Assembly (NCBI GenBank): GCA_024195265.1
Contig: JAJLRJ010000010.1
Coordinates: 40,576,420 to 40,640,419, forward strand
Length of the DNA stretch: 64,000 bases
Source: Dendrophyllia cribrosa
Taxonomy: Eukaryota > Cnidaria > Anthozoa > Scleractinia > Dendrophylliidae
Direction: 5' to 3'
In this document: one piece after another, positions 40,337 to 53,600 of the stretch
Position numbering within the stretch: the stretch's first letter is position 1
Layout: the number at the start of each line of letters is the position of its first letter
Notes under the pieces: generated by a model
Databases searched by the model: none
What the model was told of the DNA's origin: nothing
The model's input: only the letters and a program-made list of their open reading frames with translations
Program-made: the position numbers and the translations under genes

Positions 40337-41297
40337 ATCAAAGCAACGTTAGAATGCTTGCGAGCATCGCTTTCACCCTGAACGTAATAGGGATATTGTC
40401 ATAATAATAGACAAAGCTAAACGAGTATAGCTTTCTCTGAATAACTTGAATTTAGTCTTCCTCAATAATATGTTCGCAAAAAACCGAATAACATTAAAAC
40501 CAAATAATACTAGTTTTTGTTGCAGTTCAACTGCGTGTATATTGACATATTTCTTCCATTTTTATCTTTATAAAGCATATATGCGTAAAAGAACAGTCTT
40601 TTTTACTAACTTTAAAGTGTACCTATTACAGCTTCACGGGATAAAATCTTATTTAACTGAAATAATAAATGTTACAGCTTTGATGTCGTAGCACTTTTTC
40701 TGGGTTATGCTCAAACAACAGACTAGTACACCTCCAGCTGGCAGTCTTACTGTTACCAACTACATGTTTTCAGTTGCCAACACAGGACAGTAAGTTCTTT
40801 ATTATCCTATTTAATTATAATTTTATTAAATAAGTAGCGTTTCGTATTGATTACTTGTAAGCAAATACCCAAAATGCTCAGAAGGCCGTGGTTCAGAGGC
40901 TACGCCAGGTGGTCCCTTATGAGTTCAGTGGGGTCGCAAAAAGTCCCCTGTTTTCTAGAAGAGCAATTATTTACAACTCTTTGCACCTGTCTCTTTCGTT
41001 TGATATCCATAAAATAGTTTTCATTGAAGCTTATTTTATTTTATTATTTTAAGCGGGAAAAGATCTGGCTAAAGCAATCATTTATCAGCTTAACGCTTTA
41101 AGCCCTAAGAGTGATCAGCATCAAATTTCTCCTTGTAATATCAATGCCTAATCAATCAAAAAGGTCATGAGAATTAAGGACATGATCACACAAGATGAAT
41201 TCTCTTGATGTCCAAACAATTTCTCCCTACTACTTCTATAGGAAATGTATAGGGACAAGAAATGAGAATTGAAAGTTTGATATTAGGGCTTAAAGGG
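40337..41297. other. tail-to-tail intergenic region SLC4/COG8
   Basis: AT-rich 3' flanks of two convergent genes. TTTATT hexamers near 41032-41046 give AATAAA on the minus strand for COG8, about 250-270 bp past its stop. No other gene was seen. Confidence 0.6.
40664..40669 (+). terminator. candidate SLC4 polyadenylation signal AATAAA
   Basis: AATAAA lies 328 bp after the SLC4 stop in an AT-rich 3' region. Confidence 0.5.
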
Positions 41298-42752
41298 TTA
41301 AGTTAAATCTAGCTCTTGCTGTTCAGTCTCGTCGATTTTCTCGTTAATATTTCCCAGTGATTCTTGTTCCGCTGATCTCTCCGCGGCATTTTCTTCGCTT
41401 AACTCTGTGTTTTCCCGCTCTTCTTCTTGGTTTCTCACAGCCTCGTCTTCGTGGCGAGGCGCCTCTTGTTCCTGTGTGATATCCTGTGGTGTGACCTGCT
41501 GAGTTTTAGCCTCTTTTTCGTAACGAGGCTTCTCTTCCTGCGTGGTGTCCTGTGGCATGACCGGCTCTAACAGTAATTTCAAGCTCTTAACATCCAGTCT
41601 TAACGATGCACTGCCCGCAATAAAACTGCTTCCTTGTACGACATTCAAGGCGGAACTCGGAAATATTGCCTCTAAACAGCGGTTTATGTACGGAATGAGC
41701 TGTTTGCCAAAAACTTGACAGAAGTTTGCAAACGTGATTCTTTCAGATTCATTGAGGGCGGCCGCTTCCGCTCTAAAAATAAAAACAAGGACCAGAATAT
41801 TAGCAAGGTTTACAATTCAGGCCTCGGAACTATTTAGTAGCCTACCCGCTTGGCACCGGGTGCATGTTTTCCCGCGCTTGGCATCGGATGTATGTCTTCC
41901 CGCGTGCATGTTTTTCCGCTGTGTTTTCCTGCGCTTGGCACTGGCTGCATGTTTTCCCGCGCTTTGCACCTATTGCGCCAGTTATACGTTTTACTTTGAA
42001 CTCTGATTGGTTAACAATGTTAATTGTAATAGTTTTAAGTTTGGTTTTATGACAGTTGTTGGGCCGGGCCAAAAGGGAATGAGAGGCAGACATTTTTCAG
42101 TTCTGGTTTTTGGCGAAACAAGATCCGGAAAATACGTCTACTCCTCACAGGCTATTAGCGAATATAAGAGCGAACTAAAATAAAAATTAAGCTGACTCTA
42201 GCTCCTCCAGGGCAAAAGAATTGCATGTGAAATGAAAGCGAGTGTTTGAAATCTCCTCAAGTCTCATTGTGTCCTTTTCTTCTCAAAGGAGTAAGTTACA
42301 AAGATGCTAGAAGGAGTTACCTGTGGAAAGCGCATGTAGTTTGTATCATAGATTTGAGCGCGGACTGAAGACCTCCGGTAACAGGTGACACAAGAGCCAG
42401 AGGAGCGCAATGCCTCAGCTCATTAAAGGCTATTAGAACATTGTTGGTAAAAACTGCCAGTGGAGGATACTGTAATAAAGAGGCTGGAGGATGAAGATCT
42501 GCTCCTTTGTCATCAGGCTGCGAAAATAAATCAAGAGTTGGTACAAAATTAAAACCTAATCAACAAAGTTTACTGCTCAGCTTTCAATTGAGTGTCCTAA
42601 AACCAAACCAGGCTTTCAGATATTGGGGAGCAAAAGGAAAGGTGGCGCACAAAGGAAAAATATCGCGAGTCAGTGTTGCAGAGGGGCCCCTCTCCTCAGT
42701 CTCCCCTCGTTTTTCCATGCTCCGGTTCGCGCGCCGGTTTTTAGCTGCTCCC

Positions 42753-42790
<38 letters not shown>

Positions 42791-45700
42791 CCTCCCCTCC
42801 TCCCACAATCTTAACGCCTGGAACAGGTTACAGTGTTACATAAAACATGGACAGAAGAAGAGTAACAGTGAGTACCTTGGCTGTCATCGTGGAAAGAGCC
42901 GTGGCAGTGACAGTGGACGGAACAGGAGAGGGAGAGTAAGACTTCATCGCTTCATTGAACCTTTATTTACAAAAATAAATGAGAAATAAGTAAATAAAGA
43001 TATAGCTACGTAACAGCTGACAAATCTTTAAAAAAGAAACATCCTCGTCCTTTGTGATTTATAATCATCTCCGTTAATAAATGTTTTTCTACCTTTTAAA
43101 ATAAGCTATCACTTTGCGGTTTTTTTTTTGCTTTCCAAAACTGAGTTTACGTTTTAGAAGGTAAAAGCTAAAAACAGTGCGTAGATTCGTTAGAAGTCTG
43201 GTCCTTCCTATCAGAAAATTTGGTTTCATCAACTTAGTAGATAAGGTAAGTTAGACACCGTAAAGAGATTCAAAAGCTGGCCCTTCCTCTTTTAGGCTCA
43301 GTCTCCAGCCGGGTTGTGCCTAAAGAATACCGTTCAGAAGGACGTCGGACACCTTATTAAGACTTATATAACGTAATGTCGACACTTAAAATCCCCCACT
43401 CAGGATTGAACCTGCGATCTCAGCTAGGCTTAGGCTTAGATAGCCTACCGTACCACTATACCACTGTACCACCTAGCTTCTCGGGTTGTTCAGGCCTAAA
43501 TTTAACGATATAAACTGCTACCCATAACATCAACTGAAAGCTAACCAGTTACTCCGTTATATAAGTTTCAATAAGGTGTCCGACGTCCTTCTGAACGGTA
43601 TTCTTTAGGCTTAACCCTCCAGCCGTGGGTGTCTCGATGCGCCCGCGATTCACGGCTGGGCGCACGGGTTTGGTTGCTTGTCCATGACGTTATTGAAATT
43701 ATGCGGAAAATGGCAACAACACTTACATAATTATGCAAATGACGATTAAGTTACGTGTTTATTTTTACTATCTTGAAAAGCGAAATTAAGGATTTACCCG
43801 AACCAGTCGGCAGAATGACAAATGCATCTCGTCCCAAAATAAGCTCCTTCATAGCAACTCTGTATCTCCTTGAAATGATCAAACCCAAACTTCAGAAGCG
43901 CGTACGAGCAAGCATTTTCAAAACTACTACCGTTAAAGCTTGTATAGTCCGCCATCTTTGTTTATTTATGCAAACATCCGCTAATTTATGCCCCGCAAAT
44001 TTCGGCGGGTTCGTTTCTGATTGGTCAATTTAAACAATAACCAAACCCGTGCGCCCAGCCATGAGGTGGGGAGAATCGCGGGCGCATCGAGACACCCACG
44101 GCTGAAGACAGAGCCTATTCCTTTTCCTATCAGCACTAAATTCAACACACAGACAAACATAACGTACCTGTTCGTGGCGTCGTGTACCGCTGTACTAAAT
44201 GCTTGCATTGCGGCAGTGTGGAAGAGGGGAGGAAGCAAACCTCTGAAGTCAGCTCCAACTCGGCTGAAGGAAAGTCCAAAGTACATACATTGTCCCAACA
44301 GTGAGTCCAGACGACTGCCAACTCCACGCTCTAAGTCATACTCTAAAGTCTTCAAAAACTGTTGCACCTTGAAACAATTAAAGGGACTTTGTCAGCTTTT
44401 TACTAACCCAAAGGTCGCAATTTCCCCAGTCCAGAAACTATGAGAAGTCTGAATCGTAGCCCTAGGGGTCGGGGGTGGGGGGAGGAGGCAAAAACAAGGC
44501 GACAGAATTCCGAGACATTTAGGGCGAAATGAAGATTTCCTGGAACACAGCTGGGCTGGAACACTAACGAATTTATGTCGGGCGACGAAAAAATCTAATG
44601 CTTCGCGAGGTCCCATTTTTCTTACTTGGGCTGTTGGGTTGTTCTCAGCACTAACACTTACCACAAAGTCAGTTATCTGATTCCTGCTCGCTCACACGAG
44701 TGAGGATGGTCATTGGCTCCAACTCGCATTTTCACCTCAAAATCTTCTCAAATACCCCTGTAAGTTCTTTTCCCGTGGTACCCAACTTAACATACCTTCT
44801 GCACCACCCAGCAGTGAAACAAGTTACTATACATCGGACTGTCTTCATTTTCCATTGATAATATTGGGTCATCGTCAGAGAATATAGCTCGATATTGTGT
44901 GACAATGTCAAACAAATGAACACGGCTGGTCTCAATCGTTTTGGTAATGTGATAATAAGGATCATCTGACGGAATTGAAGCTAGAACACTCTGCAACCAG
45001 GCATCCCGCGTTTGAAGGAACTGTGAACAAACAAATCACGATCTCTAGTCACTGCCATTTATGATTAATTAACAATGGCTGTAACATTCTAAAGGTGACT
45101 TCGATAGTTCAGTACTTTGATGGAGTACTTTACCTTTTAAGCCTAATTTATGGCTCATCCTCGGTGTAAGAACCTGTGAAACTCACGAGTGACGTAAAAC
45201 AAAGAAAACAAAAGGCATAAAACAATAGAGTCAACTGGGAATACAATACTACAAAGCTAAAAAACAAAGGAAAAAGTCACAGGTTCTTACACCGAGGTAA
45301 ATCCTAATTTATTTGTTATCTTAGTAGTAGAAATGTCCAATTTCGCAGTTGTATTTACCTTGTTCTGTAAGTTTGTTGGAATGGTTTGCTTGTGAGAGCA
45401 GAATCTTTATTTAAGACCCGTTTACACAGGCGATTTGTTGTGCAATTTTTGTCGCACTTGTCGATGCAAGTTTTGGCGCGCGCAAGTTGCATCTTCAAAT
45501 CACATGTGTAAACGGGCGGCGATTTCAGTGCGATTTGGACGCGACTGATTTGTCGCGCTATGTCGCTGAGGTTTCAAACGCAACTTGGCGGCGATTTTTG
45601 GGAAATCACAGCAAATCAAAGCAAATGTCGCACCTAGCCGCTAGTTTACCTTGCGACAAAAGTTGCATCAGAGAGCGCGACAAAAATCGCATGTGTAAAC

Positions 45701-48700
45701 GTGCCTCAGTTAGACCGTCTGCTCTTGCTGACTACTATGTATTTTGACAGTATGAAAGTATTGGTCACCCAAAAGTAGCTGCTAGCAAAAGTTAATAGTG
45801 ACAATATGCAAACAATTATGCAAACAACCCTAGGGCGCAGAAAACACGAAACTACCTTGATCCTAAGCTCAGATTCAGAAAACAAATCAAGCCGCCTGAG
45901 GTAGCCAATGACACGCAAGCAAGCTGGGAGTTGGATAGCTGACCGGAGCTGTTGTAGCAGCTGAGATAACATCAGCTGTGTTGAGGACTGTACAACTTCT
46001 ACAATGTTTTGAATGATGGGGATATTGGCTAGTTTCTTTTCCAAGCGATGTACGTAAGATGACAGTTCCAGAGCTTCCTCATAGTATCCATTACGCACAC
46101 AGGAGTCCATAAGCTGTGAATAAAAACAACTATCATGATCAACAACAACAAACTTTATTGTTGTATAGCCCGAGTTTTTCTCGCACATGTTCATTGGTTG
46201 ATTCATGGTCACATGACATCTAGCAAACAAATTGTTTACCGTCAACCGTCCATGATCGTGAGTGGGCAACATTTGCAAAAGTGGGTTTCATTCTTTATGT
46301 CAGAGGGTACATGTAACTGTGCACTGTTGCCTGCTAGCGCAGTTGGTCAGACCATGACAAAAGGTGTCATGATTATGATGTCTTGTGTTGCTATATAACA
46401 AATCACTTAATGATTGAACCCTCGGGGAACAGTGAATTTTGTTTCCTTTGAATCTCAATGTTTTCCCTCGGGACCAGTCATTAAGTGTTTATTATAGCCA
46501 CTAGCCATTCGGTGAAGGCTGAGTGGTGTTGGGGACTACAGTATGTGTGCCTACAGATGTTTGCTTCATACCTGTGAGATTTCCAGTATCTCCAGTAACT
46601 GAGTGTGACGAGCTAATGTCAGAGAATTTAAATGGCGGCTGCAAGTGACAAAACTATTGTTATTATTGTTGTACATTTGAGGAAATGCAAGTCATGTTAA
46701 ACTAGCTACCTGTTGAAATGGTTAATTATTGTATTTCACACCACCCTATAAGCTTTTAGCTGACACTGTAAACAGAGAAAGTCATAGAAACACTAACTGA
46801 CCGCTTTACACTACATTGATTGATTTATTGGTTGAATTACTGAGCGCTAATGATAATGAGTGCTTATGATTAACCAATAAACATCAACAGAAGAGTCATG
46901 GAAAAATTTGCAAGCAAATAAACCATGATTGAGTTAATTAATTCAAGGAACATGTTGTTTTGAGAGTAACCATATGAAATGTGCATTTGCTCTGTATGAA
47001 TTAATAATGGCAATAGACGAAGCAAAAATAACCAGAATAACACTGGTAATGCAACTCATCTGTACCTGTTGTTTATTTCCTGTGCAGCCTTCATGAAATT
47101 ACTGCATGTTTCAGAAAATCTTGGTAACTTGTCTAGAAGTGACTCAACATGCTTTTCCACTGAAACAAACTATATATGTAATGGAAAATTTATCAGAGCT
47201 TCTCATGAGAGACATGAATACATGTACAATGTATGTGTATAACAACTATATGACTTTATGCATGTATACGTATTGCTGCAGCATTTTAAAACAAAGCAAG
47301 CACCTGGTATTTATGGTGAAAGCCATTTATGGTGAAGTCACCTACTGTACATGTGCGTAATCAGCACAATATAACATAATAATTTACAGTTATTCTTCGA
47401 GGACGTGCAGAATATGAGCTGATATACATGTATATATATATATATAACCAACAAGGCGTGTAGTGCCAAGTCGGTTATAATCAGCTCACATCTGGCAAGT
47501 CCAAGAAGAATAACTTCTTCTTCTTCTTCAGTCCTCTTCATTCCTGATGGAACATAGGGCCTTCAAGAATAACTGTTTTAGTAAATTTTCAAACATGCAA
47601 GAACATCTTACGAACGTTGAGAAAATGAGCAAATTATGCAAACTTTTTTAACTTTTACCTACAATGTTTTTCAAAATTATGATATCAAACAATTCATCAT
47701 CATTTAAATTATTATTAAGGACAGGATAATGATAATGGCTCAGATCCTTAGCAGAGAGAACCAATCAGAAATCAAGAAAACTATTATCCTGAGGTACAAT
47801 GTACAAATTTACTAATCTCTGTTATCCCTGTTAATTAACAAGAAAGAACACATACTGTACTGTTGTTAATGACTTACATCATGAAATATCTCTTTGGAAC
47901 ACTCTGCTGTTTTGATGAATGTCTTGTAGTTATGAAAAGCCAAGTGTTCAGTTTGTTCCAAAATCTGAGCCTTTTCTTCTGCCAATCTGTCTGGTTCTCT
48001 GCCTAATGAACACAATTAGATACAGTGAACATGCAAAATCAAAAATAAAGAAACAATAAATTATCATGGGAGAGAGAGTGCTGCTGAAGAGCTTTCCAGC
48101 ATTTGAATGGTCAACAAACAAAAGGATTTCATCCACAGGTCATGTAAAACTTGTGACAACCACATTACACAGGTCAAGGCAGTTTGACTCTAAGGTGAAA
48201 GGGTTATTTGTAATAGTGACTGAGTGGAGTACAATTCAGGGAGTAATCAGGCGAGTAATTTCAAATCGGCCGAGTGTATAGTGTGCGGCTGATTTTAAAT
48301 TACATGTACATGTACGAGCATGATTACCCCGAATTGTACGACATGAAGCTCAATTACTATCAATAACAAAATTTGAGATTAAAAAGTCTATGTGGACTCT
48401 TTTATAGTCAAAGTGTCTAGGATATGTTCTATCGGTTTGAAAGTACGAGGAAAACAGCAAAAGAGAAACCCATTTCAGTACAAATGGTTGACGTGCACGC
48501 AAGGTACATGTAGGTGTCCAATTACAGCTAATCGATTACAAAAAGTTGCAATTGGACAGCTGTAATTAATTAGACACCCACCTGACTGCGTGCCAAATAT
48601 GTAAGAAATAGGCGTAAAGTGACCAAACACAGTCGAGAATAATTTATGTTATTGATATGATTACAGTATAATTATAACAATATTGCATTTGTGTTATTAA

Positions 48701-50278
48701 CACTGATCAAGTCTTGAGAATACTTCATCAATGATAATAACTCAAACTTAAATTGTAATTGTAATTAAACATTCATGTTCATATCACAATGACAAAAATG
48801 TTCAGTCATGTTTTTCATGCTTAGTCCAGTAACTTTCTCTTCAAAACCACAAAAGTTAAGTATAATTTTATCATTGTGTAACTTACTAAGTTTTTCCAGA
48901 CCAGAAGCACTCAGTTCGGCCAGATACAAAGCAAAATCTGGACTATCTTTCCATGTGTCTGAAATGGTAAGAAAGTATTGCAGGTATCAGCATACTTAAG
49001 GCAGGGCTGTGCTTTAGCAGTGCCCAAGTGCCATAGGCAATTAACTTTTGTTTTCAGGTGACAATAAAAACATTATTTTTGCACATAGCTTAATTGCTGG
49101 GCACTGTAAATTTTATAGTTGGACTCCCTTTGGGCTCCCTATAATAACTCTTACAGCACAGCCTTGCAAGGTTTCTATTGACTTAAGAAGGCTTGTAAGG
49201 GTTTCTTGCTTTCAATAGTGTGTCCAAATGATGAAATATTAAAAAATGATGCAACCAATGATATGGACAACTTTTGGATATCTATATGATGCTACAATTG
49301 TATTAACAGGCAATACCTTAAGAGTGCCTATGTTATAGTCATTGCCATGGCAACAGTACAGCTTTCTGAAAAGATCAGTTTTCACTAATACTGTAATCTT
49401 TAAAACTAATCTGGTGACTTCAGGTTTTTTCTCAATTTGGAAAGCACCACTAATTTCCTTTTCTTTTTGGCACTATATGACAAAAATCTATCTAGTGGAA
49501 ATCAAGTTATTTCCAAAATGGTTGTTGTCAGATATGAAAAAAATTCTGCTAGATAATGTTTTCTCAAACTCTGTTTTTAGATAGGAAATACCAAACACGG
49601 AACAGACTTTCCAGATAAAGACGAATATTTTATACAAAATTTATTCCCAGTTCGCGCGATTTTATGCAGTATTTTCATTTCCAGTGAGCTGCGCATGCTA
49701 CTTTTTAATAGCAAAATCAGCTGATGCGTGCTTGAATGCATGACGAGTGCATGTTGGCTTGCACGCAGCTAAATATCCCTTCTAGCCTCCTTAAATTGTT
49801 CACATGGGGCTGTGTCCCTCAACATGCAAATGGATGTATTAATCAGCCAACATAAACCTGGAGCTTGGAGCTTGTAGTATGAGTCACTAATGTACATGTA
49901 AAAACCATTCAAATTTACAGATTGGAATTTTACTCTTTGCAACAAGACACAAAGTTCTGTTTACTATTTCAAAGTACTTGACATAATCTATTCAAAAATG
50001 TTCTTCTATTTCTAGCGGCTGAAAAAACTTATTTTCGATGCATAGGACGGCCTCACACTGGACAAGGTTAATTCACACTGATTGTGGGCATTTCCTAGTG
50101 TATCTTGTCGAAACGAAATGTTATAAACGCATCAGATGTAGATCTTCATGTGAAATCAACCCTGACAACAAGCAAAGGCAGATATATTCAGACATCATCA
50201 GACAAACTAAGAATTACCTTGAAAAGATTCCTTAAAGAGCGTTTTCAAGAGACTGTCATCTTGTTCCACGGAGTCCAT
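41298..50278 (-). CDS. COG8: COG8, conserved oligomeric Golgi complex subunit 8
   Basis: Eleven exons: 50218-50278, 48887-48958, 47878-48002, 47066-47169, 46572-46638, 45856-46113, 44796-45020, 44168-44367, 42876-42960, 42321-42517, 41298-41772, giving 622 aa (human about 612). Conserved blocks: [80 protein letters not shown] and [23 protein letters not shown]8 is a subunit of lobe B of the eight-subunit COG tether for retrograde intra-Golgi vesicles on the cytosolic face of the Golgi. The last about 105 residues are Glu/Gln-rich low complexity, in place of the Pro/Glu-rich tail in human. Exon 4 must use the acceptor at 47170-47171 (TATATAG) rather than the better-looking TTTCAG nearby, because only this keeps the frame. 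Head-to-head with FIS1. Confidence 0.95.
41849..41972. repeat. short array of ~40-bp units, TGCATGTTTTCCCGCGCTTGG type
   Basis: About three units with GCTTGGCACCGG and GCATGTTTTCCCGCGC blocks lie in the last COG8 intron. Confidence 0.65.
42751..42787. repeat. poly-C tract
   Basis: About 37 consecutive C in a COG8 intron. Just upstream, 42577-42610 matches the terminus of the MITE at 8032-8329. True length is uncertain. Confidence 0.9.
43318..43613. mobile_element. composite TIR element containing a tRNA-like unit
   Basis: Inverted ends of about 55 bp: CCTAAAGAATACCGTTCAGA, then AGGACGTCGGACACCTT and TTATATAACG at the left, with the inverse at 43560-43613. The interior contains the tRNA-like sequence at 43393-43476. 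COG8 intron between 42960 and 44168. The ends are related to the foldback at 34637-34752. Confidence 0.75.
43393..43476 (-). mobile_element. tRNA-like/SINE unit inside the 43318 element
   Basis: The minus strand has A box TGGTACAGTGG and B box GGTTCAATCC, a CTAAGCCTAAGCCTAG block between them, and GCTAGGTGG at the 5' end. The acceptor stem and anticodon arm are not convincing. Confidence 0.55.
43617..44106. mobile_element. 490-bp TIR element (CAGCCGTGGGTGTCTCGATG ends)
   Basis: The inverted repeats span about 65 bp and include GATGCGCCCGCGATTC and CTGGGCGCACGGGTTTGGTT. The interior contains TCCGCCATCTTTG, a YY1-type motif also found in the 19819 element. COG8 intron. Confidence 0.78.
45155..45297. 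mobile_element. foldback with 21-bp arms CTCGGTGTAAGAACCTGTGA
   Basis: CTCGGTGTAAGAACCTGTGA at the left is matched exactly by TCACAGGTTCTTACACCGAG at the right, with TCCTAATTTATT/AGCCTAATTTAT outside. COG8 intron. Confidence 0.72.
45413..45709. mobile_element. GTTTACACA/TGTCGCGACA-rich foldback element
   Basis: The ends are CCGTTTACACAGGCGATT and the inverse-like AAATCGCATGTGTAAACG. The interior is rich in TGTCGC, GCGACAAA and AAGTTGCATC in both orientations. In style it resembles 23281-23536, with short GC-containing words repeated on both strands. COG8 intron. Confidence 0.65.
46396..46497. mobile_element. 102-bp foldback with CACTTAATGA/TCATTAAGTG ends
   Basis: The ends ATAACAAATCACTTAATGA and its inverse-like TCATTAAGTGTTTATTAT bracket inner ACCCTCGGGGA/TCCCTCGGGA. 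COG8 intron. Confidence 0.6.
48510..48583. repeat. short foldback GTCCAATTACAGCT
   Basis: TAGGTGTCCAATTACAGCTAAT is matched inversely by AGCTGTAATTAATTAGACACC, with an inner AATTGGAC. A further imperfect foldback (AGTACAATTC ... GAATTGTAC) lies at about 48220-48365. COG8 intron 2. Confidence 0.5.
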
Positions 50279-50601
50279 TTTGCCAGTTTAATAAAACTAA
50301 TCGCTGCTACACACACTGTATCAACACTGAATCTATGCATGTATTTAAAGAATTAGCCACGAATCACTTCTGAACGGCCATCTTGAATTCGCACGGGTGG
50401 GTGGACTGGTGAGGAGATGAGAGAGAGGATGAGAAGACTCGTCATGAAAACGAGGTTAGAGATCGTACAAGGCAAAATGGCGAACGAAAAGGAAAGTGAT
50501 GTTTACTTACTTTTTATCTAAATATTTTGAAATCTAGGTTCTTATTGTTGCGTTTTGTTTAAGCAAATATATAAAACGATCTTTTTAACTTTGACTGGAT
50601 T
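50279..50601. promoter_or_regulatory. shared divergent promoter of COG8 and FIS1
   Basis: 323 bp lie between start codons. It contains GCCATCTTG at 50377-50385 (YY1-type, toward COG8) and AAAATGGCG at 50474-50482 (YY1-type, toward FIS1), about 97 bp apart. This repeats the arrangement at 12984-13343. Confidence 0.65.
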
Positions 50602-53600
50602 ATGGATGAAGTTTTATCCAAAGAAGACGTAAAGGTAAGGGATTTTATAAACCGGAAACTCTTCCCTCGGACCTCGGACCCAACCACTCTTAAGCTTAAT
50701 GTGATAAACTCAAAATCTGCAACACAGAAATATTGAGAAATGTAAACAGCACCACATATAATTACTGTTCAACAGCTTCCATTTGAATGCTCACACTCTC
50801 TGAATCTAAAATGAATGAACTTCAGCTTTATGCTTAAAAAAAGCTCCACGGGAAAGTATTATACTGGTCAACAGTTTTTATTTGAAAGGTCACTGTGAGA
50901 GTGTTTTGCATGCACACAAGCACTTCATAAATTTGCACATGTACAATATGTGTAGGGTAATTCTACAAAATATAAGGATGTCTTATTAAAACTAGGAGCA
51001 ACTACAGAATGCAGGGGCAATTTTCTAGGACTATCACTGAAGTGGCTCGGCGGCTCGACAGTGAAATAGTAAACGTAAGAGTGGAAGTCTCATAAGCAAA
51101 ATGTAAGTCTTAAGACTTGAGTGTTTAAAGAACGAGTAAGGTATAATACTGAGTGGCTCGGCGGCTCGACAGCTCGACGGCTCGCCAGTGGACTTGACTG
51201 CCGAGCCGTGGAGCCGCCGAGCCACTATAAACAAATATACCTAGGAAATTGGCCCTGTATTCTGTAGTTATGCCTAAAACTCCAAACAGATGTAATTGAG
51301 TAGATGTTTGAGCAATCATGCAGGTTTTTGTAGAGGTGTACCTTTGTTTAGTGTGCTCAAATTCCTCACCTTTCACCTTAATTACAGCGCTTTGAGGAAG
51401 CATATGATGCTGAACTTGAAAAAGGAAAGGTTTCTTCAGATACACAGTTCAGTTATGCCTGGTGTTTAATCAGAAGCGGCACCAAGAGTGATATTTTAAA
51501 AGGAGTCCAACTTCTTCAAGGTTTGTAACAATACATGTACATGTAGGTTCAGGAACAGTTAATATGTTGATATGTTATATTAACTGTTCCTGAACCTACA
51601 TGTACATGTACATTTATTAGACCAGAGTACTTTTGAACAAGAATGTTCTGTTGGTAGGTCAGAAGCATGGTTACATGAATACACAGAATGGAAATACCTC
51701 CTCCTATCCATCCTTCAGCTTGCAATTAGAAAACTTACATGATTTATTGATGACCAACTCAAATATATTTGCTTAAAAGAAAACTACAAAAGCATTGAGT
51801 CCAATGGTATTTTTTCCTTTGATGTAAAGCCAACCATTAAAGTGTACAATACACTGATCTGTGACAATCTGCTACACATGCATCAAGATTAATCCTTTAT
51901 AATTTGTACCAAAATTGCTGCTTCAATGACTGTTGTGTTACGCAAATTGTGTTGCATGCACTACATTTTACATATCATACAAAATGAGATGTGACTGATA
52001 CGTAACTTATTTTCAAGCAGTAATCTACAATGTAGGTCCCATTACCCTGGCAGGGGTTGTGCAAATCAAGCATGCCAAAATAATAATGTATGTTTATCAT
52101 CACACAAATTTGTATTTGAAACCCCATGCTAGGGTGCAGTGGAATAAAAAAAATTATTGTCAAATCGGTGATGGTTTTGTGCATGCCATCCCTCTGTGCT
52201 CTCTTAGTGTTTTATTTTATTGATAATCATCAAGAGCTTCACAGTTTGCAAGAGAAAAGAAACTTCTCATATTAACCAGAGCTCTGATAAAACCTCCACT
52301 TACTGTACAGTTGTTTTCTGTAACTTGACCCAGGTATTCTTATGTCTGGCCTAGACACTTTAAACTTAAACCTATTTTGTTTTCAGGGCTGTGTCATAGT
52401 GGAGCTGATCAAAGAGACTACCTTTACTTCATTGCAGAGGGATATTACAGGTTAAATGTGAGTCAAACATGTCAAAACAAATGATGTTGTGTCTTGTCAT
52501 TTGTCCTTTTTGAATTGTCAAAAGATAATTGACGCCTCTTGAGTTTATTGGGAAGGGATGCTTATGGAGACCATTCAGTTATTTTACGAATAAAACCTTT
52601 TCTGTGTTTACAGTAGGTATTGTCTTTTCACTAACCACTCCACAAAAAATTGGTTTTATGGGCTGAGTTGATGTGATAAATGGGCCCTTTGCAACTGGTT
52701 GTTCACGTGGTCCAAATCTGCCGTACATACTTGAAGGCATGCCATGCAGTGGGACTTTGAAAAGAAAGGAAATGAGCATTTGAATGGATACAAGCTCTTT
52801 CCAACATGGTGTTTTTTTGCACCACATACCCAGCAACCAGCTGCAAAGGACTCGTTGGCCTCCTTTAAGAGATTCAGAGGCCAATTTAACTTATCAAGTC
52901 AGTTAACTCATGAAACCAGATTTTGTGTTTTACTTCCCCATCTTAATGCAGTACAGTGTACCACAGTGTCTATAGAAACCAACCCCTACCTTGCAGGCTT
53001 GCACAAATCATCTCTCTGGAGTTGCTCCTTGCACCTCAATAATCAAGTAACAATCCACAAGGTCTAATGTTACATGTACTCATTATTAGCAGTCCAATTT
53101 TAATATCCAGTGATGTTATTGTCATATTCAGGACTACAAGTCAGCATTAAGATATACAAACAGATTACTCCAAATAGAACCTAACAACCGGCAGGCGATT
53201 GAGCTGCAGGAAAAGATCAACGAACAAATGAAGAAAGGTTAGTTGGACCACCTTGAATGACCACTGCCCAATCAACATCATTGTTGCTGTCACCATTATC
53301 CTTTTTGTTATCATTGTCTTTTTGTTGTCGTCACTTAACGACACATGATTTGATTGCACTTCAGTTTTATCCATGACTCAAATAATATTACGTGGTCCTT
53401 CAGATTTGACTGTAGAAGGGAAAGGTTTAAAACCATCACATAAATACATCTAAGTTGATGATTTAGCCATTATTCCTTCTCCAGGAGCCATCAGCTCTTA
53501 TCCCAAGCACGCACACTTGCAAGTCAACTTTGCTCTTTACCTAGCCCAGCCTAGTGTTATCCATGTGCATATTTTTCATGTTCTCTAATTCCTATTTATG

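Noticed and set aside
42507..42989. Long open frame with a poly-Pro stretch
   Set aside because: It runs through a poly-C tract and antisense to a confirmed COG8 exon.
47148..47161. TTTCAG acceptor that looks best for COG8 exon 4
   Set aside because: It puts the conserved [13 protein letters not shown] block out of frame with the preceding exon. The TATATAG acceptor at 47170-47171 keeps phase and family similarity.
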